From Elusimicrobia bacterium GWA2_69_24 (GTDB taxonomy: Bacteria > Elusimicrobiota > Elusimicrobia > UBA1565), in contig MGTY01000107.1 of the NCBI GenBank assembly GCA_001799695.1, positions 1 through 52,045 of the forward strand: a stretch of 52,045 nucleotides of DNA, given 5' to 3'. Both the position numbers and the translations under genes were made by a program. How positions within the stretch are numbered: the first letter of the stretch is position 1; each line of letters opens with the position of its first letter. Of this stretch, positions 16,230-24,205 are shown piece after piece. The notes beneath the pieces were generated by a model, which made no database searches, was not told the DNA's origin, and saw nothing but the letters and a program-made list of their open reading frames with translations.

Positions 16230-19200
16230 GACCGACGCGGCGCCGGAAGACGAGGGGATGCGCGGAGGTGTTCCGCGAGGTGGCGGATGCGGTCCAGGAG
16301 CCCATCCTGCTGCTCGACGCGAAGGGGACCGTGCTCTACGCCAACGCGGCGGTCGCCAAGGCCCTCGACTATGGCGCCGCCGAGCTGCGCGGCTTGTCTC
16401 TCGCCGAACTCGAAGGACCTCAGGCCGTGCGGGGCCTGACGCGGCGTCTCGCCGAGCGGCGAGAGATACGGGACCCGCGGCTCAAGGCCGCGCTGTGGCG
16501 CAAGGACGGCGTGGCGATACAGGTCGAGGCTTCGCTCCGGCTCCTGCGGCATGGGGCGCGGCAGGCCTGGCTGCTCTCCTGCGCGGACCGGACCGTCAGC
16601 CGCCGCCTCGAGGAGGCCCTGCGCCGGCAGACCGAGCTGCTGCGCCGCACCTTCGACAGCCTTTCCGACGCCGTCATCATCATGGATTGCCAGCGCCCGC
16701 CCATGATCCTGGACTGCAACGAGGGGGCCGTGCGGGTCTTCGGCTACCGGCGCGGCGAGCTGGTCGGGAAGACCATCCGCCTCCTGTGCCGGGACGACCA
16801 GGCCATCCGGGATTTCCACGGGAAGCTGGAGGCCGATTTCGCCGCCGATTCCCAGGTCTGCGTGGTGCCCGAGTTCCAGTCCCGCCGCAAGGACGGGACG
16901 ACGTTCGTCAGCGAGCATCGCGTCACCGCCCTGACGGATTGGGACGGCCGGCAGGTCGGCTGGGTCAACATCGTCAGGGACATCACGCACGGCCTCCGCT
17001 TCGAGCGGGCCTTCCAGGAGAGCGAATCCAAGTTCCGGGAGCTTTCCGACCAGTCCCCCAACCTGATCTTCATCGACCGGGGCGGACAGCTGGTGTACGC
17101 GAACCGGCGCTGCGAGGAGGCCCTCGGCTACACGTCGGAGGAACTTCGCGCGGCGGAGTTCGACTTCATGATGCTCCTGGCCCCCGAATCCCGGGAGGAC
17201 TTCATAGAGGGCTCCCGCCGCCTCGGCCACGGGATCCAGGTCGCGCCCATCCAGTGCGTCCTGCTGACCAAGGGCGGGCGCCGCATCCCGGTGCTCCTGT
17301 CCGCCAAGCGCATCACCTTCGACGGCCTCTCCTCCATCCTGGGGGTGGCGACCGACATCACGGAGCGGGAGCGGCTGGAGTCCGCCCTGGCGCAGAGCGA
17401 GGTCCGCTTCCGGACCCTGTTCGAAAACCTGAACACCTGCGTGGCGGTCTATGAGGCCGTCGACGGCGGGGAGGACTTCATCATCCGGGACTTCAACCAG
17501 GCGGCCGAGCGGGCCGAAAAGGTGTCCCGGGCCGACCTCATCGGCCGCCGGGTCACCGAGGCTTTCCCGGGCGTCGTCCGATTCGGGATACTGGAGGTGT
17601 TCCAGGACGTATGGCGCACCGGGAAGCCCCGGCATTTCCCGGTCGGGCTCTATAAGGACGAGCGGATCTCCGGTTGGCGGGAGAATTTCATCTACCGCCT
17701 GCCCAACGGGGAGGTGGTGGCGGTCTACGAGGACGTGAGCCAGCGCAAGGAAGCGGAACGCATCCTGCGCGAGAACGAGGGGAAGCTCAGCGCCCTGCTC
17801 GGAGCCATCACCGACCCCATGTGCATGATGGACCGGGACTTGAACATCGTCTGGGCCAACGAGGTGGCGCTGCGTCAGTGCGGACGCGACATCATCGGCA
17901 AGAAGTGCTACGAGGCCTTCCATGGACGGTGCTCGCCCTGGTCCGATTGCTGCGCGCCCCGGTCCTTGAAGGACGGCGAGGTCCACGAGGCCGAGATCCT
18001 GGTCCAGGACCGGGAAGGCACCCCCCGGTGGGTGCACTGCATGTCCAGCGTGGCGATACGCGACGAGGCGGGCCGGCCGAGCGCCGTCCTGGAGATCTCC
18101 CGCGACATCACGGAACGCAAGCGCGCCGAGTCCGACCGCCTGCGATCGCAGAAGATGGAGTCCCTGGGCCTGTTCGCCGGGGGAATCGCCCATGATTTCA
18201 ACAACATGCTCACCGCCATCCTCGGGAACCTGACCTACCTGCGCTGGGGGCTCGCGGACCAGCCGCAGCTCCGGGCGGCGCTGTCCGACGCCGAGGAGGC
18301 GGCGCGGCGGGCCGGCGGGATCGCCCGCCAGCTCCTGACCTTCACCAAGGGCGGAGTGCCCCTGAAGCGGGAGACGGACCTGGGCCGGTTGGCGCGGGAT
18401 TCCGCCGGCCTCGTGCTCAAGGGCTCCAAGATCCGCTGCGACTTCAGCCTGCCCGAGGACCTGTGGGGGGTGGAGGCGGACCCCACCCAGCTTTCGCAGG
18501 TCATCGGCAACCTGGTGCTCAACGCGATCCAGGCGATGCCCGGGGGCGGCCGGATGGAGATCTCCGCGGCCAACGAGCCGGGGGAGACGCCGCGGGTGCG
18601 CCTGAGCGTGCGGGACCACGGCGAGGGGATCCCGCAGGAGAACCTGGCCAAGGTCTTCGATCCCTATTTCACCACCCGGCAGAGGGGCAGCGGGCTGGGC
18701 CTGACCATGGCATTCCGCATCCTCCAGCAGCACGGCGGGTCCTTGTCCGTGGAATCCCGCAGCGGGAAGGGCGCGGTCTTCGAGCTGGTCCTGCCCGCGC
18801 TGGGCCGCGTCCCGGTCCCGGCGCAGGAGGGGGCGCCGGCGCCGGTCCGAGGCACCGGGCGCATCCTGGTCATGGACGATGAGCAGATCGTCCGCGAGGT
18901 CCTGACCCGCCTCCTGGAAAGCCTCGGCTACCGCGTCGTCAGCGTCGCGGACGGAGCCGAAGCCGTCAAGGCGCACCATAAGGCCCTGGCCGCGAAGAAG
19001 CCGTTCGACGCCGCGGTGCTGGACCTCACGGTCCCCGGCGGTATGGGCGGACTGGAGGCGTTGGCGGCGATGCGGCGGGCGGAGCCGCGAGTGCGCGCCG
19101 TGCTCGCCAGCGGCCACGCCAACGACCCGGCCGTAGTGGAACACCGGAAGCACGGGTTCCTGGGGATGATGGTCAAGCCCTACGACCTGGCCGACGTGAG

Positions 19201-19240
19201 CCGGGCCTTGCGGGAGGCCCTGAAGGGCAGGGCGCGTTAG
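16226..19240 (+). CDS. Hybrid sensor histidine kinase with five PAS domains and a receiver
   Basis: The ATG at 16226 lies within the helicase stop (ATGA) and has GGAG six bases upstream. The 1004-residue product has five successive PAS/PAC domains (about residues 15-125, 130-255, 260-385, 390-510 and 515-645). Next come a HisKA domain with the phospho-accepting His656 in GGIAHDFNNML and an HATPase domain (NLVLNAIQAMP, DHGEGI, GSGLGL). A C-terminal receiver follows, with D933 in AVLDLTVPGG and Lys in MMVKPYD. No membrane segment is seen, so it is cytoplasmic. The fifth PAS is Cys-rich (KKCYEAFHGRCSPWSDCCAP), which could sense redox state or bind metal. It converges on a small response regulator gene. 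Confidence 0.92.
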   Translation: MRPTRRRKTRGCAEVFREVADAVQEPILLLDAKGTVLYANAAVAKALDYGAAELRGLSLAELEGPQAVRGLTRRLAERREIRDPRLKAALWRKDGVAIQVEASLRLLRHGARQAWLLSCADRTVSRRLEEALRRQTELLRRTFDSLSDAVIIMDCQRPPMILDCNEGAVRVFGYRRGELVGKTIRLLCRDDQAIRDFHGKLEADFAADSQVCVVPEFQSRRKDGTTFVSEHRVTALTDWDGRQVGWVNIVRDITHGLRFERAFQESESKFRELSDQSPNLIFIDRGGQLVYANRRCEEALGYTSEELRAAEFDFMMLLAPESREDFIEGSRRLGHGIQVAPIQCVLLTKGGRRIPVLLSAKRITFDGLSSILGVATDITERERLESALAQSEVRFRTLFENLNTCVAVYEAVDGGEDFIIRDFNQAAERAEKVSRADLIGRRVTEAFPGVVRFGILEVFQDVWRTGKPRHFPVGLYKDERISGWRENFIYRLPNGEVVAVYEDVSQRKEAERILRENEGKLSALLGAITDPMCMMDRDLNIVWANEVALRQCGRDIIGKKCYEAFHGRCSPWSDCCAPRSLKDGEVHEAEILVQDREGTPRWVHCMSSVAIRDEAGRPSAVLEISRDITERKRAESDRLRSQKMESLGLFAGGIAHDFNNMLTAILGNLTYLRWGLADQPQLRAALSDAEEAARRAGGIARQLLTFTKGGVPLKRETDLGRLARDSAGLVLKGSKIRCDFSLPEDLWGVEADPTQLSQVIGNLVLNAIQAMPGGGRMEISAANEPGETPRVRLSVRDHGEGIPQENLAKVFDPYFTTRQRGSGLGLTMAFRILQQHGGSLSVESRSGKGAVFELVLPALGRVPVPAQEGAPAPVRGTGRILVMDDEQIVREVLTRLLESLGYRVVSVADGAEAVKAHHKALAAKKPFDAAVLDLTVPGGMGGLEALAAMRRAEPRVRAVLASGHANDPAVVEHRKHGFLGMMVKPYDLADVSRALREALKGRAR

Positions 19241-19590
19241 CGGGCGATGGTGCGCGCGATCCGGGCCGACAGACCGTCGAAATCCAGGGGCTTCTCCCAG
19301 TAGTCCGCCGCCCCCAGGAGCAGGGAATCCTTCTTGCCGTCCTCGCTGGGAAAGCCCGTCATGATGATGATGGGGGCCTTGTTGCGGGCGCGGAACTCGG
19401 TGATCGCGCTGAAGCCCATCATCCCGGGAAGGCCGATGTCCAGGAGGACGGCGTCGAAGGACTCGGCGGCCAGCAGCGGGAGCGCCGACTCGGCGGCGCC
19501 CGTGATGCGGACCTCCCACCCCGCCGCAGCGAGGCAGCGTTCGATCGCGCGGGCGGTCAGGGAGTGGTCTTCGACGATCAGGACTTTCAT
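19237..19590 (-). CDS. Single-domain response regulator
   Basis: This 117-residue protein consists of a receiver domain only: acidic residues in VEDHS, phospho-acceptor D51 in AVLLDIGLPG, Thr/Ser in IIMTGFPSE and Lys in YWEKPLDF. It has no output domain, so it would act by protein contact or as a phosphorelay intermediate. The ATG has GGAGG five bases upstream and overlaps the stop of the exonuclease gene (ATGA). Its stop overlaps the stop of the convergent hybrid kinase, an obvious but unproven partner. Confidence 0.9.
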   Translation of the reverse strand: MKVLIVEDHSLTARAIERCLAAAGWEVRITGAAESALPLLAAESFDAVLLDIGLPGMMGFSAITEFRARNKAPIIIMTGFPSEDGKKDSLLLGAADYWEKPLDFDGLSARIARTIAR

Positions 19591-20201
19591 GGTCGCCTCC
19601 GGGAGGGCTGGCAGGACTTGGCCGGTTCCGCCAAGGGGATGAGCGCCAGGAGCTTTTTCCAGATGCTGTGGGTGGCGCGGACGTCCGCCAGCGCGTCGTG
19701 CGGGATCAGCGGGACCCCGCAGGCCTGGGCGAGGCTCTCCAGCTTGAAGTCGGGGGGGTCGATGTGCCGGCGCAGGCGCATGATCATGGCCAGGGCGATG
19801 AGGTCGGCGGGGACGTGGTGCCACCAGCTCCCGAAGTACGGATCCTCCAGCTCCTGGAAGAAGACGCGCAGGAAGTCCATATCGAAGCGCGGGTTCTGTC
19901 CGACCCAGAACAGCTTGTCGTCCTTGTCGTAGCGGTCCACCCATCGGTCCAGCGCGGCGATGAGGGATTCGTAGCCCTGGCGCTTGGGGGGGTAGCTGAG
20001 CAGCTCTTCTTTGGTCTTGCGCGTGATGCGGAGCGCGTCCGCGCTGATGGTCTCGGGGCGTTCGGGACGGAAAAGGATGGTCTTCTCCTCCACCACCTTG
20101 CCGTCGATCTCGACGAGGAAGGCCAGCTGGAAGATCTCGTGCTGCGCGGGGTCGAGCCCCGTCGTCTCCGTGTCCGCGAAGAACAGCTTCATCGGCGCCA
20201 T
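19587..20201 (-). CDS. DnaQ-like DEDDh 3'-5' exonuclease
   Basis: This 204-residue protein starts at ATG 20201 (GGGAGA lies upstream at usable spacing); a second ATG at 20192 is possible. Exonuclease motifs are complete: FADTETTGLD (ExoI, D and E), VGQNPRFDMDFL (ExoII) and IPHDALADVRAT (ExoIII, His and Asp). It resembles stand-alone proofreading or RNase T/ExoI-type enzymes. No polymerase is fused. It lies 41 bases after the aldehyde oxidoreductase gene and overlaps the response regulator, so it belongs to the same minus-strand unit. Confidence 0.88.
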   Translation of the reverse strand: MAPMKLFFADTETTGLDPAQHEIFQLAFLVEIDGKVVEEKTILFRPERPETISADALRITRKTKEELLSYPPKRQGYESLIAALDRWVDRYDKDDKLFWVGQNPRFDMDFLRVFFQELEDPYFGSWWHHVPADLIALAMIMRLRRHIDPPDFKLESLAQACGVPLIPHDALADVRATHSIWKKLLALIPLAEPAKSCQPSRRRP

Positions 20202-20242
20202 TGTATCGCTTCTCCCGGGGCGAGGGAAGGGCCGGGGCGCGG

Positions 20243-22117
20243 TCAGAACTCCCGCAAGGCCTCGTCCGCCCCGCGCCGCATCTCGTACCAATAGGACAGC
20301 GCGGCCTCCCGGCGGTCCTTCTGGAAGAGGTCGATCCACCGGGAGAGCTCCGCGTCCTTCACGCCCTCCACGTCCCGCAGGCGCTGGAGGGCCGTGGCGA
20401 CGAAGTCGACGTTGCGCTCCGACTCCCAGAAGACGGCGGCGTTGCGGCTGTGGATCCGGGTGGCGGTCATCGCGACGCGGCGGAGGTACTCCTCCTTCTT
20501 GCCGTAGAGGGAGCCGATGATCTCCGGCAGCATCTCCTCGGCCCAGCCGCGGTGGAAGCGGCACATGCCCATGTTGTCGATGAGGAGCTCGCCGTGCATC
20601 CGCTCGGCGCATTTGGCCCCCAGCCGGCGCGGAGGCAGGAAATCCCCGTCGTAGAAGAAGTAGTACTTCCCCATCATGGCCATGGGCGCCAGGGCGCCGG
20701 GGACCCAGTACTGGTTGGGCGTCATCCAGCCGTTGCGGGCGTTGGCGTTGTAGACGAAGGAGTCGAGGATGCGCTTGTCCTTGGTCCGGGACATGGCGCG
20801 CGCGAACTTGCGCGCCCCGCGGGACAGGTCGAGGAGGCCCCGGCGCTGGATGATGGAGTCCAGGAGCTCCACTCCGAGCTCCGCGTTGAGCATGGAGTCC
20901 GCCTCCACGCGGAAGCCCTTGGGCGAGAAGCAGGGGGTCCGGCTGACGCCGAGCTCCGCGGGCTTGAGCCAGCCCTCGGCGAGGCACTCCATGAGCCAGG
21001 ACACGACGCAGCCGCCGGAGATCGCGTCGAACCCGTACACGGCCGCCCGCTCGTTGAGCTTCTCGGCCGCCGCCTGGTCGAAGATGCCGCTCAAAGGCCC
21101 CATGGTCTGGTAGGGTTCGTAGTCCTTCTTGAACTCCTTGTTCATCTTCTTGCAGACGGCTACGCAGGGCTCTCCGCAGGTGGCCTGCTGCTTGCCGGCG
21201 ATGGTGACCTCGTTGAACTGCTTGAGGTAGTGGTCCAGGACGAGCTTGCGGTGGAGCTCGACGCGTTCGCCTTCGTCCATGTAGATGCTGCGGTAGTTGA
21301 ACGACAGCATCCGGCCCTTGAGGGCCGAGAAGTTCACCCCGAAGGTGCCGCCGGTCTTCACGTCGTCCTTGAAGCGGTACTTGGCGGTCGCGGCCAGGTC
21401 CTTGGCCGTGAGCGTCATCTGGTAGCGCTTCTGGAACCATTCGTCGGCGACCTTGCGGTCGCGGAAGTCCTCGTCGACCACGGTCCCGCCGTACACCAGG
21501 GACGCGATCCCGTACTCCTGCAGCAGCCGCGACCCCAGTCCGCCGCGGCCGGCCCAGGTGTCCACGAGGGTCAGCTTGCCGTCCCGGCAGGGCGCGGAGG
21601 CGATGGCGCCCATGTCGGTCTCGGCCGCGGCCGGGCCTACGGCCAGCACGCGCGGATCCTTCTCGTAGCGGCCCCCGCAGCGGTCGAGCGCGTGCTGCAG
21701 GAGCGCGAAGGTGCCGCCCCGCCCCTGGCGCCACACGCTCTCCAGATTGACCGGGATGAGCTCGACCTCGACCTCCTCCCCGTGGCTGCGGTTGAGGGCC
21801 AGGATGGACGGGGAGGGGGCCCGGCCCCGGATGGCGAGCATGTTGATCCCCAGATTGTCGAACACCAGTCCCGCTCCGCCCATGGAGGAGACGAAGATGT
21901 TGTGCCAGCAGGCGGAATAGCCCACGAAGAAGAGACGGTTCGAGCCCGGCAGGATGGAGCCGGCGAGCAGGCCGGTGCCGATGTTCAGGGTGCCGTGGTT
22001 GGCGGCGAGATGGAAGCCGAGGTCGATGGGCCCGAAGAACTCTCCCACCTGGTAGCGCCGCATCCGGTAGTAGCCGGTCTGGGCGTCGATGAACAGCACC
22101 TTCAGGGTATTCTCCAT
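20243..22117 (-). CDS. Aldehyde:ferredoxin oxidoreductase family tungstoenzyme
   Basis: This 624-residue protein has the length and layout of the AOR family. The N-terminal domain 1 holds SNRLFFVGYSACW and GGAGLVFDNLGINMLAIRG. The central 4Fe-4S ligands are CGEPCVAVCKKM, with the fourth expected in DNMGMCRFHRG. The pterin-binding domains carry GGRGGLG-like WAGRGGLGSRLL and GFDAISGG. AORs oxidise aldehydes to acids, or the reverse, with ferredoxin, using W bound to two pterins. GGAG is five bases before the ATG. The partner ferredoxin is not in the window, but a pyruvate:ferredoxin oxidoreductase and moaA are. It lies 64 bases downstream of the NAD-kinase-like gene on the same strand. Confidence 0.88.
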   Translation of the reverse strand: MENTLKVLFIDAQTGYYRMRRYQVGEFFGPIDLGFHLAANHGTLNIGTGLLAGSILPGSNRLFFVGYSACWHNIFVSSMGGAGLVFDNLGINMLAIRGRAPSPSILALNRSHGEEVEVELIPVNLESVWRQGRGGTFALLQHALDRCGGRYEKDPRVLAVGPAAAETDMGAIASAPCRDGKLTLVDTWAGRGGLGSRLLQEYGIASLVYGGTVVDEDFRDRKVADEWFQKRYQMTLTAKDLAATAKYRFKDDVKTGGTFGVNFSALKGRMLSFNYRSIYMDEGERVELHRKLVLDHYLKQFNEVTIAGKQQATCGEPCVAVCKKMNKEFKKDYEPYQTMGPLSGIFDQAAAEKLNERAAVYGFDAISGGCVVSWLMECLAEGWLKPAELGVSRTPCFSPKGFRVEADSMLNAELGVELLDSIIQRRGLLDLSRGARKFARAMSRTKDKRILDSFVYNANARNGWMTPNQYWVPGALAPMAMMGKYYFFYDGDFLPPRRLGAKCAERMHGELLIDNMGMCRFHRGWAEEMLPEIIGSLYGKKEEYLRRVAMTATRIHSRNAAVFWESERNVDFVATALQRLRDVEGVKDAELSRWIDLFQKDRREAALSYWYEMRRGADEALREF

Positions 22118-22181
22118 GGCCGCTCCCTAATACGCGCGATGAGCGTGTTTTATCACTTTGCGGAGCGCAAGGGAAAGCGGT

Positions 22182-23114
22182 CTAGGCGGGGTCGGGGACC
22201 ACCAGCCGCGCGCGCTCTTCGGCGGCGGACACGCGGAGCACGGTCCCGGAGTCGAAGGCCAGGAAGTCGGCCTCGACGCCGTCCGAGAACACCGCGCCCC
22301 CGGAGGGCATCAGGGACTCGAGCCCGAGTTCCGTCCCCGGCTCGAGGAGGCCCGCGCCCAAGGAGACCCCGGACTCCTTGCTCGCGAACGGCTCCCGCAC
22401 CGCGAAGACCAGCCGGGGGTCCTCCCAGCCCAGGCGGACGGGGGGAGGGGGGGTTCCTCCGAAAGCCCGCGTCATGGCGGCGGTCATGTTGAAGACCGAG
22501 GAGAGCCAGCCCGTCGAGCCGGCGCCGGTCGAGACCAGCACCCCGCTCGAGCACTGCCGTTCGCGGCGGCCGCCCCAGGACAGGGAGTAGCGCGCCGACA
22601 CGTGGCTGCGCGCCCCGATGAAGAGGTCGTTGAAGGCGAGGAGGCGCTGTCCGTCGGAGCTTCGGGCGCCGGCCATGGTCACCTCCCGCAGCCGCGCGCG
22701 CCCCTCCATGACGCGCGCGGCGGCCGGGCGCGCCGCCCGCAGGGAGAACGGGAGGAGGATTCCGTCGATCCGCGTCGGGTCCGGGTTGACCGCGACGATG
22801 GGACGCCCCCCGACGTACTTCGCCGTGTTGGCCACTAGGCCGTCGGGCCCCGCGGTGACCACCAGGTCCGAGTCCAGGAAGGTGAAGCTCGGCACCAGGG
22901 AGCGCTCGACGGTCTGGACCGGCAGGCCGAAGTCCAGGGCCTGGCGCAGGCCGTCGAGCGCCCGGTGGTAATCGCCGTGCTCGGCTTCGTAGGCGCTGTA
23001 GTCCCGTCCTTCCCGTTCGAGCCAGAAGCGCGCCTGGGCGCGGGTGGGGAAGCGCTCGAGGAGCCCCTCGAGACGCGTGGCCCGCGTCACCAGGACGAGC
23101 TTCTCGCAGGTCAT
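22182..23114 (-). CDS. NAD kinase-like protein with altered GGDG motif
   Basis: This 310-residue protein resembles the NAD/diacylglycerol kinase fold. The segment TAGPDGLVANTAKY stands where NAD kinases have GGDGT...A, with the Asp and second Gly kept but Gly-to-Pro at the motif. NPDPTRIDG replaces N-x-G-x-x-G-F-L. FNDLFIG replaces NE(V/I), and SSGVLVSTGAGSTGW clearly matches the DGLIVSTPTGSTAY region. The N-terminal 100 residues are atypically long. It may phosphorylate NAD(H) or another substrate, or may only bind it. The ATG overlaps the end of the SPFH gene (ATGA), suggesting a joint function. Confidence 0.75.
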   Translation of the reverse strand: MTCEKLVLVTRATRLEGLLERFPTRAQARFWLEREGRDYSAYEAEHGDYHRALDGLRQALDFGLPVQTVERSLVPSFTFLDSDLVVTAGPDGLVANTAKYVGGRPIVAVNPDPTRIDGILLPFSLRAARPAAARVMEGRARLREVTMAGARSSDGQRLLAFNDLFIGARSHVSARYSLSWGGRRERQCSSGVLVSTGAGSTGWLSSVFNMTAAMTRAFGGTPPPPVRLGWEDPRLVFAVREPFASKESGVSLGAGLLEPGTELGLESLMPSGGAVFSDGVEADFLAFDSGTVLRVSAAEERARLVVPDPA

Positions 23115-24076
23115 GGCTTCTTTTCCTCCCGCAGGAGGCTGCGCAGGAGGTCGGGGGAGATGTTGAGCTCGCCGATCTTCGCCGCGCTGCCGGCCAGGTC
23201 CCCGAACGCCGAGGCGATCATGAGCCGCGGGTCGAGGCTCCCGGTGGCCGCCGCCAGCAGGACGCGCCAGTCGGCCCCCTGCAGGGGCTTGAGGGTCGCG
23301 GCGAGGGCGTAGGCCCTGCCGTCCGCCGCCTTGCGGTCGTTGAGGGCCTGGCGCTCCACCAGGGAGGCGCGCTGCGCCTCGACCGCGATGTCGGCGGCCA
23401 TCTTGCGCTCCCGGATCTCGCGCCTTTTGAGTTCCACGGCAAGCTCGGTGTTGAGCTCGCTCTCCTTGATGCGGCGTTCCTGCTCGACGGCCGCGTTGCG
23501 CCGCCCGTACACGGCGTCGTCCGCCTCCTGCTTCAGCCGCTCCCGGGCTTCGGCCTCGAGCGCCTTGGCCATCTCGGGATTGGGCCGCAGGGCGAGCACC
23601 GAAGCCCCCAGGATCTCGAGGCCCAGCATGCGCACGGAGTCGTCCTCGGGGAGGCCCCGGCGCAGTTCGGCCCCCAGAGCCTCGGCCGCGGCCAGCGCCT
23701 GGCGCAAAGACAGCTTCTGGAGCACGGCCCGGGTGCGGACCTGCGCGGCCTGGACCAGGCGGGTGCCGAGCGAGTCGGGATCCTCCGAAGCGTATCCCCC
23801 GCGGGCATCCAGGCTGAAATCCAGGAACTCGGCCAGGCGCCGCGGCTCGCGCACCCGGTAGGAGACGACCCCTTGGACGGTGATCTCCTGGAAGTCGGCC
23901 GTGACCTCCGGGAAGACGAAGGGCAGGTCTACGCTCTCCTGGGGGACCTCCACCACCGTGGAGAGCGGCGCGAAGTAGACGAAGGAGAGCCCGGCGCCCT
24001 CGCGCGCCAGCTTCCCGTTGACGTACTGGAGCACGTACGCCGTGGGGGACGCCTTGTGGTATCTGAAGCCGATCAT
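23111..24076 (-). CDS. SPFH/band-7 domain protein without membrane anchor
   Basis: This 321-residue protein begins MIGFRYHKASPTAYVLQYVNG. A band-7/SPFH fold follows (GAGLSFVYFAPLSTVVEVPQ, ITVQGVVSYRV, LSLRQALAAAEALGAEL) and a charged coiled coil at about residues 175-255 rich in Glu/Arg/Ala. There is no N-terminal hydrophobic helix, so it is probably cytosolic or peripherally bound. SPFH proteins form large rings. It has GGAGG before the ATG and is first in the unit SPFH, NAD-kinase-like, AOR, DnaQ, response regulator, driven by the promoter at 24110-24138. Confidence 0.85.
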   Translation of the reverse strand: MIGFRYHKASPTAYVLQYVNGKLAREGAGLSFVYFAPLSTVVEVPQESVDLPFVFPEVTADFQEITVQGVVSYRVREPRRLAEFLDFSLDARGGYASEDPDSLGTRLVQAAQVRTRAVLQKLSLRQALAAAEALGAELRRGLPEDDSVRMLGLEILGASVLALRPNPEMAKALEAEARERLKQEADDAVYGRRNAAVEQERRIKESELNTELAVELKRREIRERKMAADIAVEAQRASLVERQALNDRKAADGRAYALAATLKPLQGADWRVLLAAATGSLDPRLMIASAFGDLAGSAAKIGELNISPDLLRSLLREEKKP

Positions 24077-24109
24077 AACCCCTCCTCGACTAAGTGTACC
24101 GGCAACACC

Positions 24110-24138
24110 AGTATAGTGTCAATGCTACACTATGTCAA
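24110..24138 (-). promoter_or_regulatory. Sigma-70 promoter with embedded inverted repeat for the SPFH unit
   Basis: On the minus strand TTGACA (24133-24138) and TATACT (24110-24115) are separated by exactly 17 bases. The spacer region contains a perfect 7-7-7 dyad, ATAGTGT-n7-ACACTAT (24113-24133), which reaches into both hexamers. TTGACA also recurs within the spacer. A repressor bound here would block polymerase directly. The predicted transcript starts near 24103, about 27 bases before the ATG, and includes a GGAGG. Confidence 0.8.
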
Positions 24139-24145
24139 GACCCAA

Positions 24146-24197
24146 TCCCCCTCCGGCGCTGCGCGCCACCTCCCCCACTGGCGTGGGGAAGGGTGGG
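24146..24197. repeat. GC-rich nested inverted repeat
   Basis: CCCCCTCC at the left pairs with GGGGAGGGGG at the right, with an inner hairpin CCCCAC-TGGC-GTGGGG. It follows the MDR stop codon in that gene's direction of transcription, so it may act as a terminator-like structure, though no T-run is present. Elements of this form are often dispersed repeats in GC-rich genomes. Confidence 0.45.
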
Positions 24198-24205
24198 GAG
24201 GGGGG

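Noticed and set aside
16157..19519. An 1120-codon antisense frame over the hybrid kinase
   Set aside because: Same explanation; the plus strand encodes clear PAS, HisKA, HATPase and receiver motifs.
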